A stretch of DNA of 64,000 nucleotides from Diphasiastrum complanatum (GCA_029204225.1 CM055092.1:67085923-67149922), one strand, 5' to 3'. Positions 47,355-59,415 are shown, numbered from the stretch's first letter. A program made the numbers and translations. Notes: generated by a model not told the origin, from the sequence alone.

Positions 47355-48860
47355 TCACCATATCCATGATAGTGCTTCTTTGATGTTGACATCTTTGATG
47401 AGCTTGAGAGCTTTGCACCATCCTAGCACGTCCAAAATTGATTCCTTCCAAATTTCATGTAGATGCTTGACTTTGAGGCTTGCTCCTTCTTCATGTGCAT
47501 GCTCCTTCATGAGAAAATAAGTATTTCTTCTTGATTTATTAGGATCACAAAGATCTAACATCATGCTACCACGATCTAGAGAATTAGACTCATCCAAATT
47601 GGCAAGACTATGCATGCTATAATAACAAAGTGTTTGCATCATATCTTCACGCTTGTTTACCATGCTAATCTCTGATCCAATGAGGCTAAATACTTCATTA
47701 TGGAGATAAGTGTCTTTAGAAGATGATTCACTTACTCTCATAAAGAGTTTACAATTTGCCTCAATACAAATTTTCAAACTATGAGTGAACAAATTACTTT
47801 TGCTCTTGCATGACTCAAGAGATGAAATAACCATTTGCTTTCTAATTGATTTAAAATCAATTTTAACCTTTTAAGAACATCATCTATGTTCTCAAGAGAG
47901 ACTTCATACTCAACTAGTATGGTTTTACTCCAATTTTGAGATACAATGATCTCACTAAAGCAAATTGATTTATCAAATGACATAAGAGAAGTAAGTATGA
48001 GATGTATACCACATGAGATATGCTCATCTTTCCCTTGAAATGTGACACATGGAATCAACCATAATTCTTGAGTTTCTTTTTGGAATCACAACTTGAGAAG
48101 GTCTCTCCTCCTCAATCCTTGGCACACTTGAACCTTGAGATGATTCTTTAAGATCCTCTTCATGGTGTTCCTTCTTGATGGAAATCCGAGACCTCCATGT
48201 CTCATAATGATCACAACAATCATGACCATTCAATATGCACTTCCTATGATTATCAAGATTACTTATGCTAGAAACATAAGTCCAAAAATCACCACAACTT
48301 GGCATGATTTTTCCAATATTGAAATCAAAAAGTATTTCCATCTCAATAAGGATAACTACTTGCTTATGGATATAAGTGTCCACTTTGCATGCTTCACTTA
48401 TTCTCATAAGAAGTTTACAACTTGCCTTTAAGATTGATAACTTACAATTTTCATCTTTATGAAGGAACACATCATTCATGATCTTATTGAAACCAAAAGA
48501 TCCTACATTATGAAGATATTTCCATTTCCTTGACTTCATAACTAATGTAAGCTTACAAGGAAAACATATTTTGCTATTTTTTAAGGCATCACACTCAACT
48601 AGTATTGCCTTAATCCACATTTGAGATACAAAAATCTCTTCAAAGCAAGATGGTTCTTCATAAGTTGACATGAGAGCATAAATCAAACTATTTTCATTTT
48701 GTGATTGCTCCTTATTCTTGATTGATTTCTCTTGGATAATAACAATAAGTTTGAACTTGTCCAAAGTTCCAAGCAAAATACTTTCCAAGGACATAAAATA
48801 AATCCAAGTTACTTTCATGAAAGTGACATCTATCTTTGCATCTTGAACCAAACAATGCAC
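47355..48860 (-). pseudogene. Unrecognised accessory ORF with two tandem homologous domains
   Basis: Three minus-strand open segments (48860-48024, 48058-47774, 47834-47355) overlap at their ends and read as one protein of about 500 residues with two frameshifts (near 48040 and 47810). The first half and second half are homologous: CFEEIFVSQMWIKAILVE pairs with CFSEIIVSQNWSKTILVE, CKLLMRISEACKVDTYIH pairs with CKLFMRVSESSSKDTYLH, and KKEHHEED pairs with MKEHAHEEG. I recognise no known retroelement domain. It occupies the position of pol, between the zinc knuckle and the 3' LTR. Role unknown; an envelope-like or structural accessory protein cannot be argued, since no signal peptide or membrane segment is evident. 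Confidence 0.6.
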
Positions 48861-48905
48861 TTACAAATGAAAAATTTTAAAAGATTCAACATGTGTTGTG
48901 ATGGA

Positions 48906-49234
48906 CTATTGAAGACAAATCTTGCAAGTCCTTGTGAGACTCCAAGCCTCATTTACCTTTCCTTGGACTTGTCCTTCTTGTATTTGCATTTTGAGCTTGA
49001 AGCTCCATCCTTCACCTCGGCCCCCTTGATTTGGTTCTCCTTGGATGGATTGGTCTTCTTTTTGTAGCATCTTGAAAAAAAATATCCTCCCTTGCCACAA
49101 AGGTTGCACTCAGGATCCTTTCTTTCCTTCAATAGGATGCCACCTATTGATGCCATGTGAGTAAAAACTTGTGATATGATTCTACAAATGTAATTTTTGA
49201 CTTTCAAGAGACTAGATTTGAACATCTTCAACAA
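48906..49234 (-). pseudogene. Zinc-knuckle fragment of a copia-type Gag
   Basis: Two overlapping minus-strand frames. 49234-48953 contains CNLCGKGGYFFSRCYKKK, which keeps the Cys pattern of the zinc knuckle seen at 39900-39970 (CX2C....C, followed by YKKK) but has lost the His. A basic Lys/Ser tail follows (KCKYKKDKSKE). The capsid part is missing, so this is the 3' end of a former gag. Confidence 0.65.
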
Positions 49235-50829
49235 TCTAGAAGGATCTACAAAAGATCTACCTCACAAACCTACGAATCAATCTTCACAGTAATGACTAGT
49301 CACTTGGAAACTTTGCTTTGATCACTAAGACAAAAGCACACAATCTTTGAATCAAATCACAAAGGAAATCAGATCCAATCTCCTATTGGACTCATTAAAT
49401 ACCAATGACTCTTTCTTTTGAAAGTTGAAATGGATATGAAAAGATTTGACCCCTAGATTTTCCTGTTCACTTGACTAGTTCTCTCAACACTTGAGATTCT
49501 TGAACAAAAGATGAGTTTTGTTTCAAACACATGAAAATCAAACTTAATCACTTCTTTTGGACTCACTCTTGACCCAAATAATCTCACTCTTGAGATTTAG
49601 AATGAATTTGATTTGATGAAAACAAACTATACCACCAATTTTTCACAAAGCTTAAAAATTAGACAACTAGAGATTCACAAAGATCTCAACCATACATGAA
49701 TACTCAAATATGGACTCCTCCTCATTCTAGACATCAAATGGGATCACAAATTGACCCTCACACTCTCACAAAGAAAGTTGAATAGAACTAATTTGAGTTT
49801 CATACATACTATGTCAATTTTTGCTCAATAAATTGAATTCAATCACTCCTATTGGATTCCACCAATTACTCTACCTTTTAAGACTTGGAATGAAATTCAA
49901 AACCAAACGTTGTGATTTTTCTCACTAAGATATTGTGCTTCAAAGAGCTAATGCCACTTAGAAATATTTGATCACCTAGGAGAATACAAATTCTCCACCA
50001 ATAACAACACAAAATGAGCTTCTAGATCTTGCCTTCTACAAAGGAAGGAACTCTTAGAAAATTGGATCTCTCTCTACACATTTGCCATAGACACCTTAAT
50101 GACTCTTTTCAAACCTCACAAACACTCAAACAAATTGAGTAGGATTGAATAATGTGACTTGGATCTCAATCTCTTTTCTAGAACTCTCAATTTAAGCCAA
50201 TCTATGTCAAATTCTACAAAAGATTTGCATAGATGCTCTATATGCACTAGAAACTCTCAAAGGTTTCACTTGGAGGACAGATCCAAGGATGTTTTCTAGC
50301 AAATTGATGCTTCTAAACTTGACCCTATCACTCTTGAACAAATCTAGAGTGATGGTACAATGGATTTCAACCTCTCCCCTTGCATATCACTCCTTAATCT
50401 ATGATTTTTAGCAAAATCTCTCTCAACTTCAACATACACTCAAAAAATCAGAGAAGATCAATTAATGCACCTAATTCAAGGTTCAATTTTAATTTTTTGG
50501 CTGATCTAATCCAAGAACTAATCAAAGGATTAGATTCACTATAGAAAATGCTTGATTTTGCACCAAAAATCACTCAAATTGGGTATGTGAGTCAAATTCT
50601 ACAAATTTTTGAAATTTCTCAGTAAAAACCGGAGCTGTATGGCCTCACACGTGTGAAAAGGGTTCCTACAGCCCACAACAAGATTTGGACCAAAAATTTT
50701 GAGGATAGCTATCAAATCCAACTCGCTACACAAAATTTGACTAGTTTCCAAAAAACTGCTAATTTTGGCTTTGATTTGGATTAACCCTATCAATTTCAAC
50801 AAAACCTCTTGTACTATGCTCTGATACCA
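49235..50829 (-). other. Long leader of the non-autonomous element
   Basis: About 1.6 kb between the primer-binding site and the zinc-knuckle region without a credible ORF. It is rich in short words such as GATTTGA, TCAAATC and AAGATTG. A perfect CACACGTGTG lies at 50646-50655. Long noncoding leaders are usual in LARD-type derivatives. Confidence 0.5.
50818..50829 (-). other. Primer-binding site of the non-autonomous element
   Basis: On the minus strand TGGTATCAGAGC directly follows the CACA end of the 5' LTR. It is an exact match to the standard plant tRNA-iMet binding site. Confidence 0.92.
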
Positions 50830-51662
50830 TGTGAAAAAAGTACTAAAAGTACCAAGAGTGGATCTTAATCTAATCCTCAAGAGGGATTGGTTGTCAGATT
50901 ACTTGATCTATTAATCTACTTGAGATTAAGATCAATCTAGATCAATTCTAGACACAAAATCCTAACAAGAACAATCATTAATTGAAGGTAGGTGTACTTT
51001 CTGGTTTACCACGTGTGAAACCCTGTCTAAGTACGGACTCCAATCTGAAAATCAAGTACACATTGATAGCACCTCAAAACAATCAAAACAAATGTAGACA
51101 AATGGAGAGAATCACTCAAAATTGCTTCCAAAACCAAGATTGGTGTCTCACATTGATTATGGCCAAATGTGGCTCTATATATACAATAAGTGGGAGCTCG
51201 TGGTACTGATCATCCCTATGATCCCACATGTGTGAAGGTTCTTTGTCATATGATGATTCATCATGCAAAACTGACACTTGGACAAAACCTTCTATTTTGA
51301 GCACTTTTGGTCCATTTTCCTTCTATATGGAGATCTACTTGGAAATCTTCTAGAAGTCAAAATTTGCCTACTTCAGCTTATTCCGCACATGTGAGCTGTC
51401 CTCTACACGCGGGATATGACACCTAACCAAAGGATGTGGCTCATGCAATCCATAGATTGATGCCATGTGTCATATGTCTAGAAAACTAGTTTTTGGCCTT
51501 TTTAGCCACTAGAACTTGAATTAAATCATATGTACAGCCTATATGATTATGGTACATGACAAGTACACTATTTTAACATGTGGGAACAAGCTCCACACAT
51601 GTGTACTCATCCTATATACATGATTTTTGGCCTCTACCAAGCTTATTTTTGCATTTTTCATA
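50830..51662 (-). repeat. 5' LTR of the non-autonomous element
   Basis: 833 bp, closely matching 46386-47217 across its whole length. Its outer end reads TATGAAAAATGC in minus orientation, one transition away from the TGTG of the other copy. The motif CCACGTGTGAAACC occurs at about 51008. Confidence 0.92.
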
Positions 51663-51897
51663 GTTTTTTGAGAGCATCCATCATCATCTCTTAAGAACCC
51701 ACCAACATCTCTCAAGCATCCACATAAACACATCTCTCATGTTAGATTATTATCCTACTAATCGACTAATCGACATTTTAATCTTCATCCAATTCTTATC
51801 CAAACCTGCAGCTTTCTTTGTGTTTCTACAAATTTGCAAAACTACTTGAAAATGGCTCATAGGTGGCTCCAACATTTATTGACATCATCGACAAACT

Positions 51898-52016
51898 TTG
51901 AAGACATCAGGCACTTCGGTGACTTCGGCCACTTCAAGGACTTCGGCCACTTTGGTAACTTCAACGACTTCGGAGACTTTGGCCACTTCGGAGACTTCGG
52001 CCACTTCGGTCATGTC
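51898..52016 (+). repeat. GACTTCGGCCAC minisatellite in the LTR
   Basis: About 115 bases of imperfect 12-base units (GACTTCGGCCACTTCGGAGA and variants). In one frame (51834-52022) they encode alternating HFG, DFG and NF units (GDFGHFKDFGHFGNFNDFGD), without indels breaking the frame. There is no evidence that it is translated. Confidence 0.85.
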
Positions 52017-52205
52017 GGTTGATTGACAGTTAACGTTCCACTCAAATTGAAGCTACAAATTTGCCCTAACCGTTTAGCAAGTAAATTTTTGGAAAGATTC
52101 AACTGGATGGATGGCAGCTCACTTTGGATAGATGACAGCTCACTATCCATTATGATTGCGACCGAATTAGTTGTCCTACTATTGGGCGTTGCCACATTTT
52201 GCTTA

Positions 52206-52214
52206 GTATAAATA
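52206..52214 (+). promoter_or_regulatory. TATA box of the LTR
   Basis: GTATAAATA in an otherwise mixed-composition stretch, about 610 bases upstream of the LTR end. The best core promoter candidate in the element. Confidence 0.5.
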
Positions 52215-52826
52215 GATGCTCATATTTCTACATTTTAATGATGCAATCAAGAGATTGGTAAGTATTGAATAGTTAGCTCTCTCTCTCAATCCCACGAGCT
52301 TGAACACTCTTGAGCATACTAGCTCAGTTCTTTAGATTTGATTTAGAGTTTGCTATTGCACTTACTACTTCTTAGCGGAAGTGCTTGATTCAAATAGAGT
52401 TATAGTTACTCAGAGATAGCTCAAGCACGCGGCTTTGATCTGCAATTCCTTTGTGCTCATTTCCATTCTGATTTGTTTCTTTTACTAAATCAATCTATCT
52501 TTTATTGCGTTCAATATCATGTCAGTATTAATGCTTCTCTATAATGCTTTTGGAACTGATAGTCTCTAACTATTTGTCTGATAATTCAATGTTTTAATGT
52601 TGGGCTATGTCATCATTGTAGTACTAATGATTTCAAAGTTAGTCACTATAAAATCAAACGTAATTTCTATCACTATTGTTTTGTTTGAAATTGACAGGCA
52701 TAGTCATGCATAGAGAAAGAGGAAGATAGTTTATTCCATTGTGCACGATAAGTTTTCTTTCTTGTCGTTCGAATTCTTTTTATTCAATTCTATTCGACCT
52801 ATCTTTTCTCACACCTCTTTCCAACA

Positions 52827-52838
52827 TGGTATCAAAGC
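52827..52838 (+). other. Primer-binding site, initiator tRNA-Met type
   Basis: TGGTATCAAAGC immediately follows the LTR end CCAACA. Confidence 0.75.
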
Positions 52839-53099
52839 GTTGATTCTTCAAGGTCTAATACTAAAACTTGGAAATTGATCTATTATTCAACTGATTTATG
52901 ATGTTTCCTAGTTTCGACTCCCTGAGAAGTTTTTGTTACAAATGTTGAGTGACAATTGTAGCAAGCACTCTGTAGGATTCCCAGTTGTTTAGTTAAAGTT
53001 TCTGTGATTTCAGTAGGAGTAGAGTTAGTTTAATTCCATGTTCTTGGAGTAGAGTAGATTAGGATAATCTGCAATCTGTAAAACTAAAGAAAGAACTGA

Positions 53100-53610
53100 A
53101 CTCAATTTCAATCGACTCACATAAAATCTAGGGTTAACCGTGGACTTATATTGGAGGTCAAGTTTATAAGCTAAAGAACCAAATTCGTTTATATTCTAGA
53201 TTTGTCTATGATCTCTTGTAGACAGTCTACAATGCTTCCATGTATGCATACGTTTAGAAATTTTAGGAACTCTAATTTATACCCAATCCACCACCTGAAA
53301 ACCTCTAGGAAATTATTTAATATAATTTGTATAACATTTAACTCTCTCTTGAATTCCACAAATACTCTCATGAGTCAATTGCGCCATTCCTCGCATCTCA
53401 TGTAGCAAATCTATGACCTTCTGTATCTTAATATTTTTCATCTCCACCGCAGTTGAAGACCTAGGTCGTAAAATCGTACATAAGCATAACCAAACTATAA
53501 AAATGTCTTCTATTCATATAAGCATACTCCATTTGAGAAAAATAATCTTCTTAATGAAATTGCATATGAGACACATATGTCTTCAACATAAACACAAGCA
53601 AAGATAATTA
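53100..53610 (-). pseudogene. Gypsy integrase C-terminal relic
   Basis: The minus strand carries weak but ordered similarity to the integrase C-terminal stretch at 32802-33314 (AYKLDLQ-like end, then a Trp/Tyr-rich module, and a MQFH..DYFSQMEYAYMNR-like block near 53560). Many stops interrupt it. Confidence 0.45.
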
Positions 53611-55870
53611 GAATTTTGAGCTTATTAGAATAGTATTCTATTTTTTTTTTGTTTCAGCTGTGAATCAAGAATACTTTATTATTTTTAAGAATGATTGTAT
53701 TTTTACACAATCCTCTCATTTATGATTAATCAATCATAATCTATTGGATTTTCGAAAACATAGAAAAGTATGTTTGAAACACACAATCCAATGAATTGTA
53801 AGAATTGTAAGGACTCTTTGCCTAGGAAAGTTCTGGACTACAAGAATACTTCTCATACTAGGTTCTTATTAAAAAAAATACGTGTTATCTTAATCTTGTA
53901 GCTCATCTTGTAGTCAAAAATAGAAAGCATACCAAAAATGTTATAATATCAACTCTTTTCAACCACAAAAACTTCTAGATTTTAGTATAGAAACAGTCTA
54001 AGTAGTTCGAATTTTAAAATTTTCAAACTCAATTAAGTTATTATTCTTGGTTTTGATGGACAATAGCATCCGATAGAGCTCTTTGGGATGCTCACACTAA
54101 AAAATGAGTTTATTTCTCAGTTAAGAAATAATCTCCTATCAAGAACTACACATATTCTATGCACATAATATCTTTCAAAGAAGCTCTAATGACTCACAAA
54201 GAATGGGTCTTATAAGCAATATATGAAGAAACAAACGGTATCTAGTGAATTCTCTTCATGTTTCATATTTAACTAACTAGCTTTGAATTATTCAGAAGTA
54301 GCCTATTTAATTCACTCAAGTCAATTGCCAATAATTTAGAAATTTTAGGCAGGTCTAAAAGTGCTGAAAATTGAGGTCTTTTTAGGGTAAATTGCCATCA
54401 ATTTAGAGAGAAAAAAATTAAGTTTTCTAATAACATAATGAATAGCAAGTCTAGTTCCACATATAATTGAAAATTAAATTTTTAATCATTTGATGACATG
54501 TTATGTCTCGTCAAGTGACCAAGGGTTTTATGTGCACTTTTGTGTGCATGCACATAAAAGTGTGCTGAAAACAAATCTAGTGTTAATAAGCTAACTTCTT
54601 ATTGGTACTTATCAACTTATAGATGCTACATACTAGTGTGTAACACAATGAAAATCCTTGCTAACTCTCAGTTATTGCTTTAGCCAAAGCCAAAGCCAAA
54701 ATCAGAGATACTGATTATAAAGTACTTGGAAATATAAGAAATCACTTACTTGGAGACGAATTCCACCAACAAGAAAAAGAGTAAACAAAAGGTAGTGATT
54801 TCTTACCAAAAACTTGGAACTACTTGCAAGGATCCATGAAAGGACACCATGGAGCCAAACCACCCAACCAAATAGAAGCTTTTGACTAGTCACCAAAAGT
54901 TGCCACCCTTGAGCTATGGAGTGTGAATACCTAATAAGAGAGACCCACACTAACTGGACTCAACTCCAATTCATACTGATAGTTCTCTCAACATGCATAT
55001 AGGTGTCACACACCATGTATTGCTCCACATGTCACTATTGGAGTGCTAATGCCCATATCTATGATTGTCCAAATCCTCAATAAAGTGGACATGGACATAA
55101 CACTTGTCTACAATGATCCACTTATACATATGTATTTGATGTTACATGAGAGAAACATAACATAAATGCATTTACTAAAAGTGAGTCAGCCACTCGATGT
55201 ATATCATCATTGACCTGTCATTTTTCTATCACATGAACATTGGCTTGTTACACTCAAGACACATTATATAATCCATGTATCATGATTCAAAAATAAGATT
55301 TCCTAGATGCATGTGAGGATGTATCGAGCTTTTTCCAAAATAAATCTATTTTTGCTAAAATCGATGGGCCTCGTGCAAGAAATAGCCTTAGACCTTGTGC
55401 TCAATTATTGAAAGTTGTAAAATACTCCTTACCTTGTGTCGTTACTTAGTGAGATGGGAGTGATGGGAAGGACACATACGCTAATGCCATTGACAATTCT
55501 CATAAATAAATGTATTATACTTGTCTGTAATCACTAGTACATTCAAGCTTGGATGAATGTTACCTCTATATATGTTACCCTTGCCTATTATTTAGTTTTT
55601 TGTTACTCCCAAGAATTTTACACATCAATTGTTAATTGTTATTTGTTAGTATAATTTACTTATTTACTTTGACCTTAAGGAACCTGATTTGGATAGATGT
55701 TATTTTACTTAAATATGGGACTGCAACATTTTAGGATTTTGGGATTCTTAAAAGTGATTTCGACCTTTTAATAGGGCTTCAAAAACATCAATTTTGTGTT
55801 TTAGGACATTTTGCTACCATCACCACGTCTATCACAAAATCATCAATTTTTCTGTAGTTGTGCAATGCAA
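53611..55870. other. No gene seen
   Basis: AT-rich intergenic DNA. An inverted repeat TTTTATGTGCA...TGCACATAAAA spans about 54528-54560. A minus-strand open frame at 54702-54950 has no recognised motif. Confidence 0.35.
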
Positions 55871-55873
55871 GGA

Positions 55874-55950
55874 TCATCAATTTTCAATTGCAAATAGTTG
55901 TGTGTTAAGTTTATCAAATTTTCAATTGCAAATAGTTGTGTGTTAAGTTT
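55874..55950. repeat. Tandem duplication of a 38-base unit
   Basis: TTTTCAATTGCAAATAGTTG followed by TGTGTTAAGTTT occurs twice in direct succession. Confidence 0.9.
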
Positions 55951-57911
55951 TAACCCTCTCTAGTCTCAATTAGTTAGTTTTGTGCTACTCCCCAGCCTTA
56001 ACATTTTTATCGAAAATTGAGTGCCAAAAGTGATGATTATCCTTCTTAATTTAGGCATTCAAGACAAAACTACAATGATTAGGATGAGGAGAAAGGGATG
56101 TCATGTACATGCAAAAGCGAGGAGATACGACAATGATTGTGTGAATGAGTCCAGTTGTCCATTGCCTAGTCTTTGTCCGTGACTTAGTCACTCTCGTTCT
56201 AGCAAGTTCTTAGATGAAGACGCAGAGCAGCACTTGCTCGGTGGGCGGCTGCCTAGTTGCATGCTATCCTCCAGCTTCCCATGTAGTCTCGCCCACCAGC
56301 AGCCATGGACCCGCAAATTGAAACGGTTCGCATCGAAAGGGGCTCCACCTCCACTTCAGCTACAGTTGAAGCACTACAGAATCAGATCAATCTAAGTACT
56401 ACTGTCCTTACTCGTGTCTGGTTTTAAATAGCTCCAGATCGAGCAAAATATGATGTAAAACTACTGTAACGGTACAGGTTACAGCCAAAGGCGCGTTGGA
56501 GCTTGCGTGCATTTCACGTTGCAAATTCAGAATGAAACAAAAGTGCACACAAAGACAAAAGCATCTCTATCTCAGAAGTGTACTTGCAAACTACGTACCT
56601 ACAAAGAGGGAGGCTGGAGCCCGGGCCCCAAAGTGATTGCTACTGCAAGATGCCCAACGTAGCGTTGCGGGACCAAGCACTTGACCCTGTCCATCTATCT
56701 CATCTTCGCAGTATATGAATACGGAAAAGATCTTGGTCATACAATGATAATATGCAAAGTACGAGCAAATATGAGAACAAGTGGGAAAATAAGACATTAG
56801 ATTATTTTTCTTATCACTGTGAAAGATAAAAGATTTACTACACAGTGATAGTCACTGATTATGGACTCTAGATCTGCACAGTGCGCATACGGAATCAAAA
56901 ATCTTTAGTGTTAGACTGCAACATCCAAAGCCAGGTGAAACACGAAAAATTACTACACAGTGATCATCCACTGATTATGGAATCTAGATGTACACGCGCG
57001 CATGGAATCAAAGATCTGAACATGATTGTCAGACTGCAATATCTAAAGCTGATCGTTGGTCACCTTCATGACAGATTGAGCAAGACAATGCAACTATAAA
57101 AGCATTGAATCAGTTAATCAGAGTCTGATATTTCATTTACCTAGCCATGATAGATACTAACTCGGAGCAATGCTTATACTCAACTGCAAAACATAGAGAA
57201 TGAAACTTGGCATTGAGCGAATTCATATTCTTCTTAGATTTCTCGGTGCAACTTTCTCTCGTTGGAAGTGGGTTCTTTGAATAGCATGGTCGAAAATTGA
57301 GAAATTTGAAAAGCTATGCCTATGTAGACTTCTTGATGGAGACTATAAAGGGCCTAGAATACGATAAGGCATTAGACTTTTGGGGCCAGTGGGGACTTTT
57401 TGCTAATTCTCTTACCACTCATGACAAGTAAGATCCAAGTCCTACTCACTTTATCTCACTTTTTTATGTATGCCCCATTACTCATGACAACTACAAATGA
57501 AATCCAAATTGGCTCACTTTATTCCCTTTGGATATGGGTGATCCATCAAAATGTATCTATTTTGCGTCTCCATGTAAAACTTTTACTATGGCTCTTTGAT
57601 AGTAGTACCATTGCTCAGGAAACCTCCTTGAAGTTATCCTCAAAAAACCTGCATTCTAGAGAATTTCTTGGTTTTTTGAATACTTTTACTCATAAAAAGG
57701 TATATATGCTTGTATAAAAAATCGTCAGATATTTTATGATACCGATTTTTTCCTATACTTTGCCGGTTTTCCCAAGCAGTGTTTGATTCCTTTTATCTTC
57801 AAGTTGTTTTGTGGGTATGAAGTTACTGACTTAGCATGGGTCCAGTGAGGACTTATGCTGAGCATAGGTCGAGAAAAAACTTATGCTAAGCATAAGTCAT
57901 CTGAAAAGTTT
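55951..57911. other. No confident gene
   Basis: The stretch 56200-56650 is less AT-rich than its surroundings and holds a short ATG-led frame at 56306 but no recognisable domain. Two related copies of CTACACAGTGAT.(G/A)TC(A/C)CTGATTATGGA occur near 56839 and 56954. The rest is AT-rich. Confidence 0.3.
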
Positions 57912-58304
57912 CAATGACCATTCAGATCTTCAATTCCAACAGCGATAGTTGATTCCTTTGTTGTTCCACAACAGACTGAATCTTTAACCCTTTTGCAAAT
58001 TGAACAACGTGAAATTTATTTGGATTCTAGAAAAAATCGCCAAACTGTAAACGTTTCCAAGGCTAAATGGTCTGGTAACCTTAATGAAATAAATGTTGGG
58101 AGCCTCATTGCACTTTTAGCTTCGAAAAATAGCGAAAATCATCCATTTTGGATTGCTAAAATGATTGGCTTCATTGAAAGTGACGACATGGTGGTGAAAA
58201 TTGTACATACCACTTCAACAAATGCTTCCTTGGAAAGGTATGAGTTAGAAATGTTGCAATTAGATCCAAAAGGCAAGAGGACACGTTCAGCCAAGAGTCG
58301 ATAA
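57912..58304 (+). CDS. Unrecognised small ORF, possibly the tail of a larger protein
   Basis: An open frame from just after a stop near 57912 to TAA/TAG at 58304 encodes about 130 residues. It has coding-like composition with a charged, globular look: KWSGNLNEINVGSLIALLA, then FWIAKMIGFIESDDMVVKIV, and a basic end GKRTRSAKSR. The FWIAK.......V.IVH pattern loosely resembles small beta-barrel domains (BAH, PWWP or SH3-like) found at the C-terminus of some transposon proteins, but I cannot assign it. No ATG-led start is evident, so it may be a last exon or a relic. Confidence 0.35.
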
Positions 58305-59370
58305 TGTAAACCTCCAAGATGTGGATGTGCTTGCATTAATTTCGAATTGATAATGATGAACCATTTAAAAAGTCAACAATATTTATTTTACAAGAACGTC
58401 TTGGTCTTTGACTTCACATAAACATAAATATAAAGCACAAAGTTGAGAGGAGTTAGTGAGAAATCCTTGGAATTTGAATTGTTAAAAAAAATAATATAAA
58501 AAATATTCTCACTATTTTCAAAATGTGTGGACTTAGCGTAAGTAGCATCAAATGTATTCTTCGAGTTATTTTCATGAAAGTCAATTTCATAGATGCTTGT
58601 CGCGTTTCGGAACGCGGTCCGGGACACGTTCTTGGAATTTTATAGGAACGTGTTTTCTTTTTTGGCAATATGGGTGTCAAATAGCTCCATTTTTTGAGAG
58701 AATCCAAATATAATTTTTGTATCCACTGTAGAAGCAAAATTTTGTTGAATACTAGGTGTTCTTTTTTTTTGGTTGAATACTAGGTGTTCTTGGTTCACTA
58801 AATCACTGATTCCTGATGTGCTGATTAATTGATTCACTGATGAATGCATCAATTATCAACATTTGGGAATATTGACCTCAATGAAATAGACTGTGCTCTC
58901 TCTGACTCTATGCTAGCATAATACATGGACTCCCTCTCTCATAATGAGGCTGATGTCGATGGTGGTGATACCTTGGCTCTGCATGTGCATGTGCCACTGC
59001 TCCTGCCTCTACCTCTGCCTCTCCCCAACCTGCTTCTTTCTCCAGCCTTGTGTCTGATTATCTTCTTGTTTCGGATCAAGTCTTGGTTTAGCCGCGTCTG
59101 ATATCCAGTTCTCGACAGGGGGGGTGTGGGGAGGTTGCCCCCCACTTGTGTCGCTGCGGGAGCAAAAAAAATTTGACAAATGTCTTCTGAAATTTCGTAA
59201 TTTCGTAGTCGATTTGAATCGTTCAGAGATCTAATCCATTTTGGTTTTCTACTATTTTGACTGGTTTTTAAATGTGTTCGCAATTTTTTTTATAACTTCA
59301 AAAAAATTCGTTTTAATGGCATAAAAACAGCCTCAAACAGGTGATACTAAATTAATTAATAATATATACA
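58305..59370. other. No gene seen; GCGTTTC-type sequence near 58600
   Basis: TCGCGTTTCGGAACGCGGTC at 58598-58617 and GGCAATATGGGTGTCAAAT near 58664 recur, in diverged form, at 60485-60645. A minus-strand Arg/Gly-rich frame at 58939-59283 has no recognised domain. A G-run (GACAGGGGGGGTGTGGGGAGG) lies near 59114. Confidence 0.35.
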
Positions 59371-59380
59371 TATAATATAA

Positions 59381-59381
59381 T

Positions 59382-59414
<33 letters not shown>

Positions 59415-59415
59415 A
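59381..59415. repeat. (CA)n-(TA)n compound microsatellite
   Basis: A run of CA followed by TA dinucleotides. Confidence 0.9.

Larger units (their letters stand above)
46386..51662 (-). mobile_element. Complete non-autonomous LTR retrotransposon without pol
   Basis: The 5277-bp element lies on the minus strand. It is bounded by LTRs at 46386-47217 and 50830-51662 and flanked by the 5-bp duplication GTTTT (46381-46385 and 51663-51667). Reading the minus strand, the 5' LTR ends TTTTTTCACA and is followed at once by TGGTATCAGAGC (50829-50818), a tRNA-iMet binding site. A polypurine run GATTTTTGAGGAG precedes the 3' LTR at 47218. The interior holds a long leader, a zinc-knuckle fragment and an unrecognised repeated ORF, with no protease, integrase or reverse transcriptase. 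LTR copies differ at only a small number of sites, so insertion is fairly recent. Confidence 0.9.
51740..52826 (+). repeat. LTR (1087 bp) containing a minisatellite
   Basis: The segment starts TGTTAGATT and ends CCAACA, followed at once by TGGTATCAAAGC (52827-52838), a primer-binding site. A TATAAATA box lies at about 52207-52214, suited to drive transcription into the R-U5 part. The partner LTR and coding region are not found downstream. At 53100 the sequence becomes a minus-strand gypsy relic, so this is a truncated element. Confidence 0.75.

Noticed and set aside
56306-56425. Short ATG-led frame starting MDPQIETVRIERGSTSTS in locally less AT-rich DNA
   Set aside because: It has a good start context but only about 40 codons, no recognised domain and no clear splice donor leading to a further exon. 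Too weak to call a gene.
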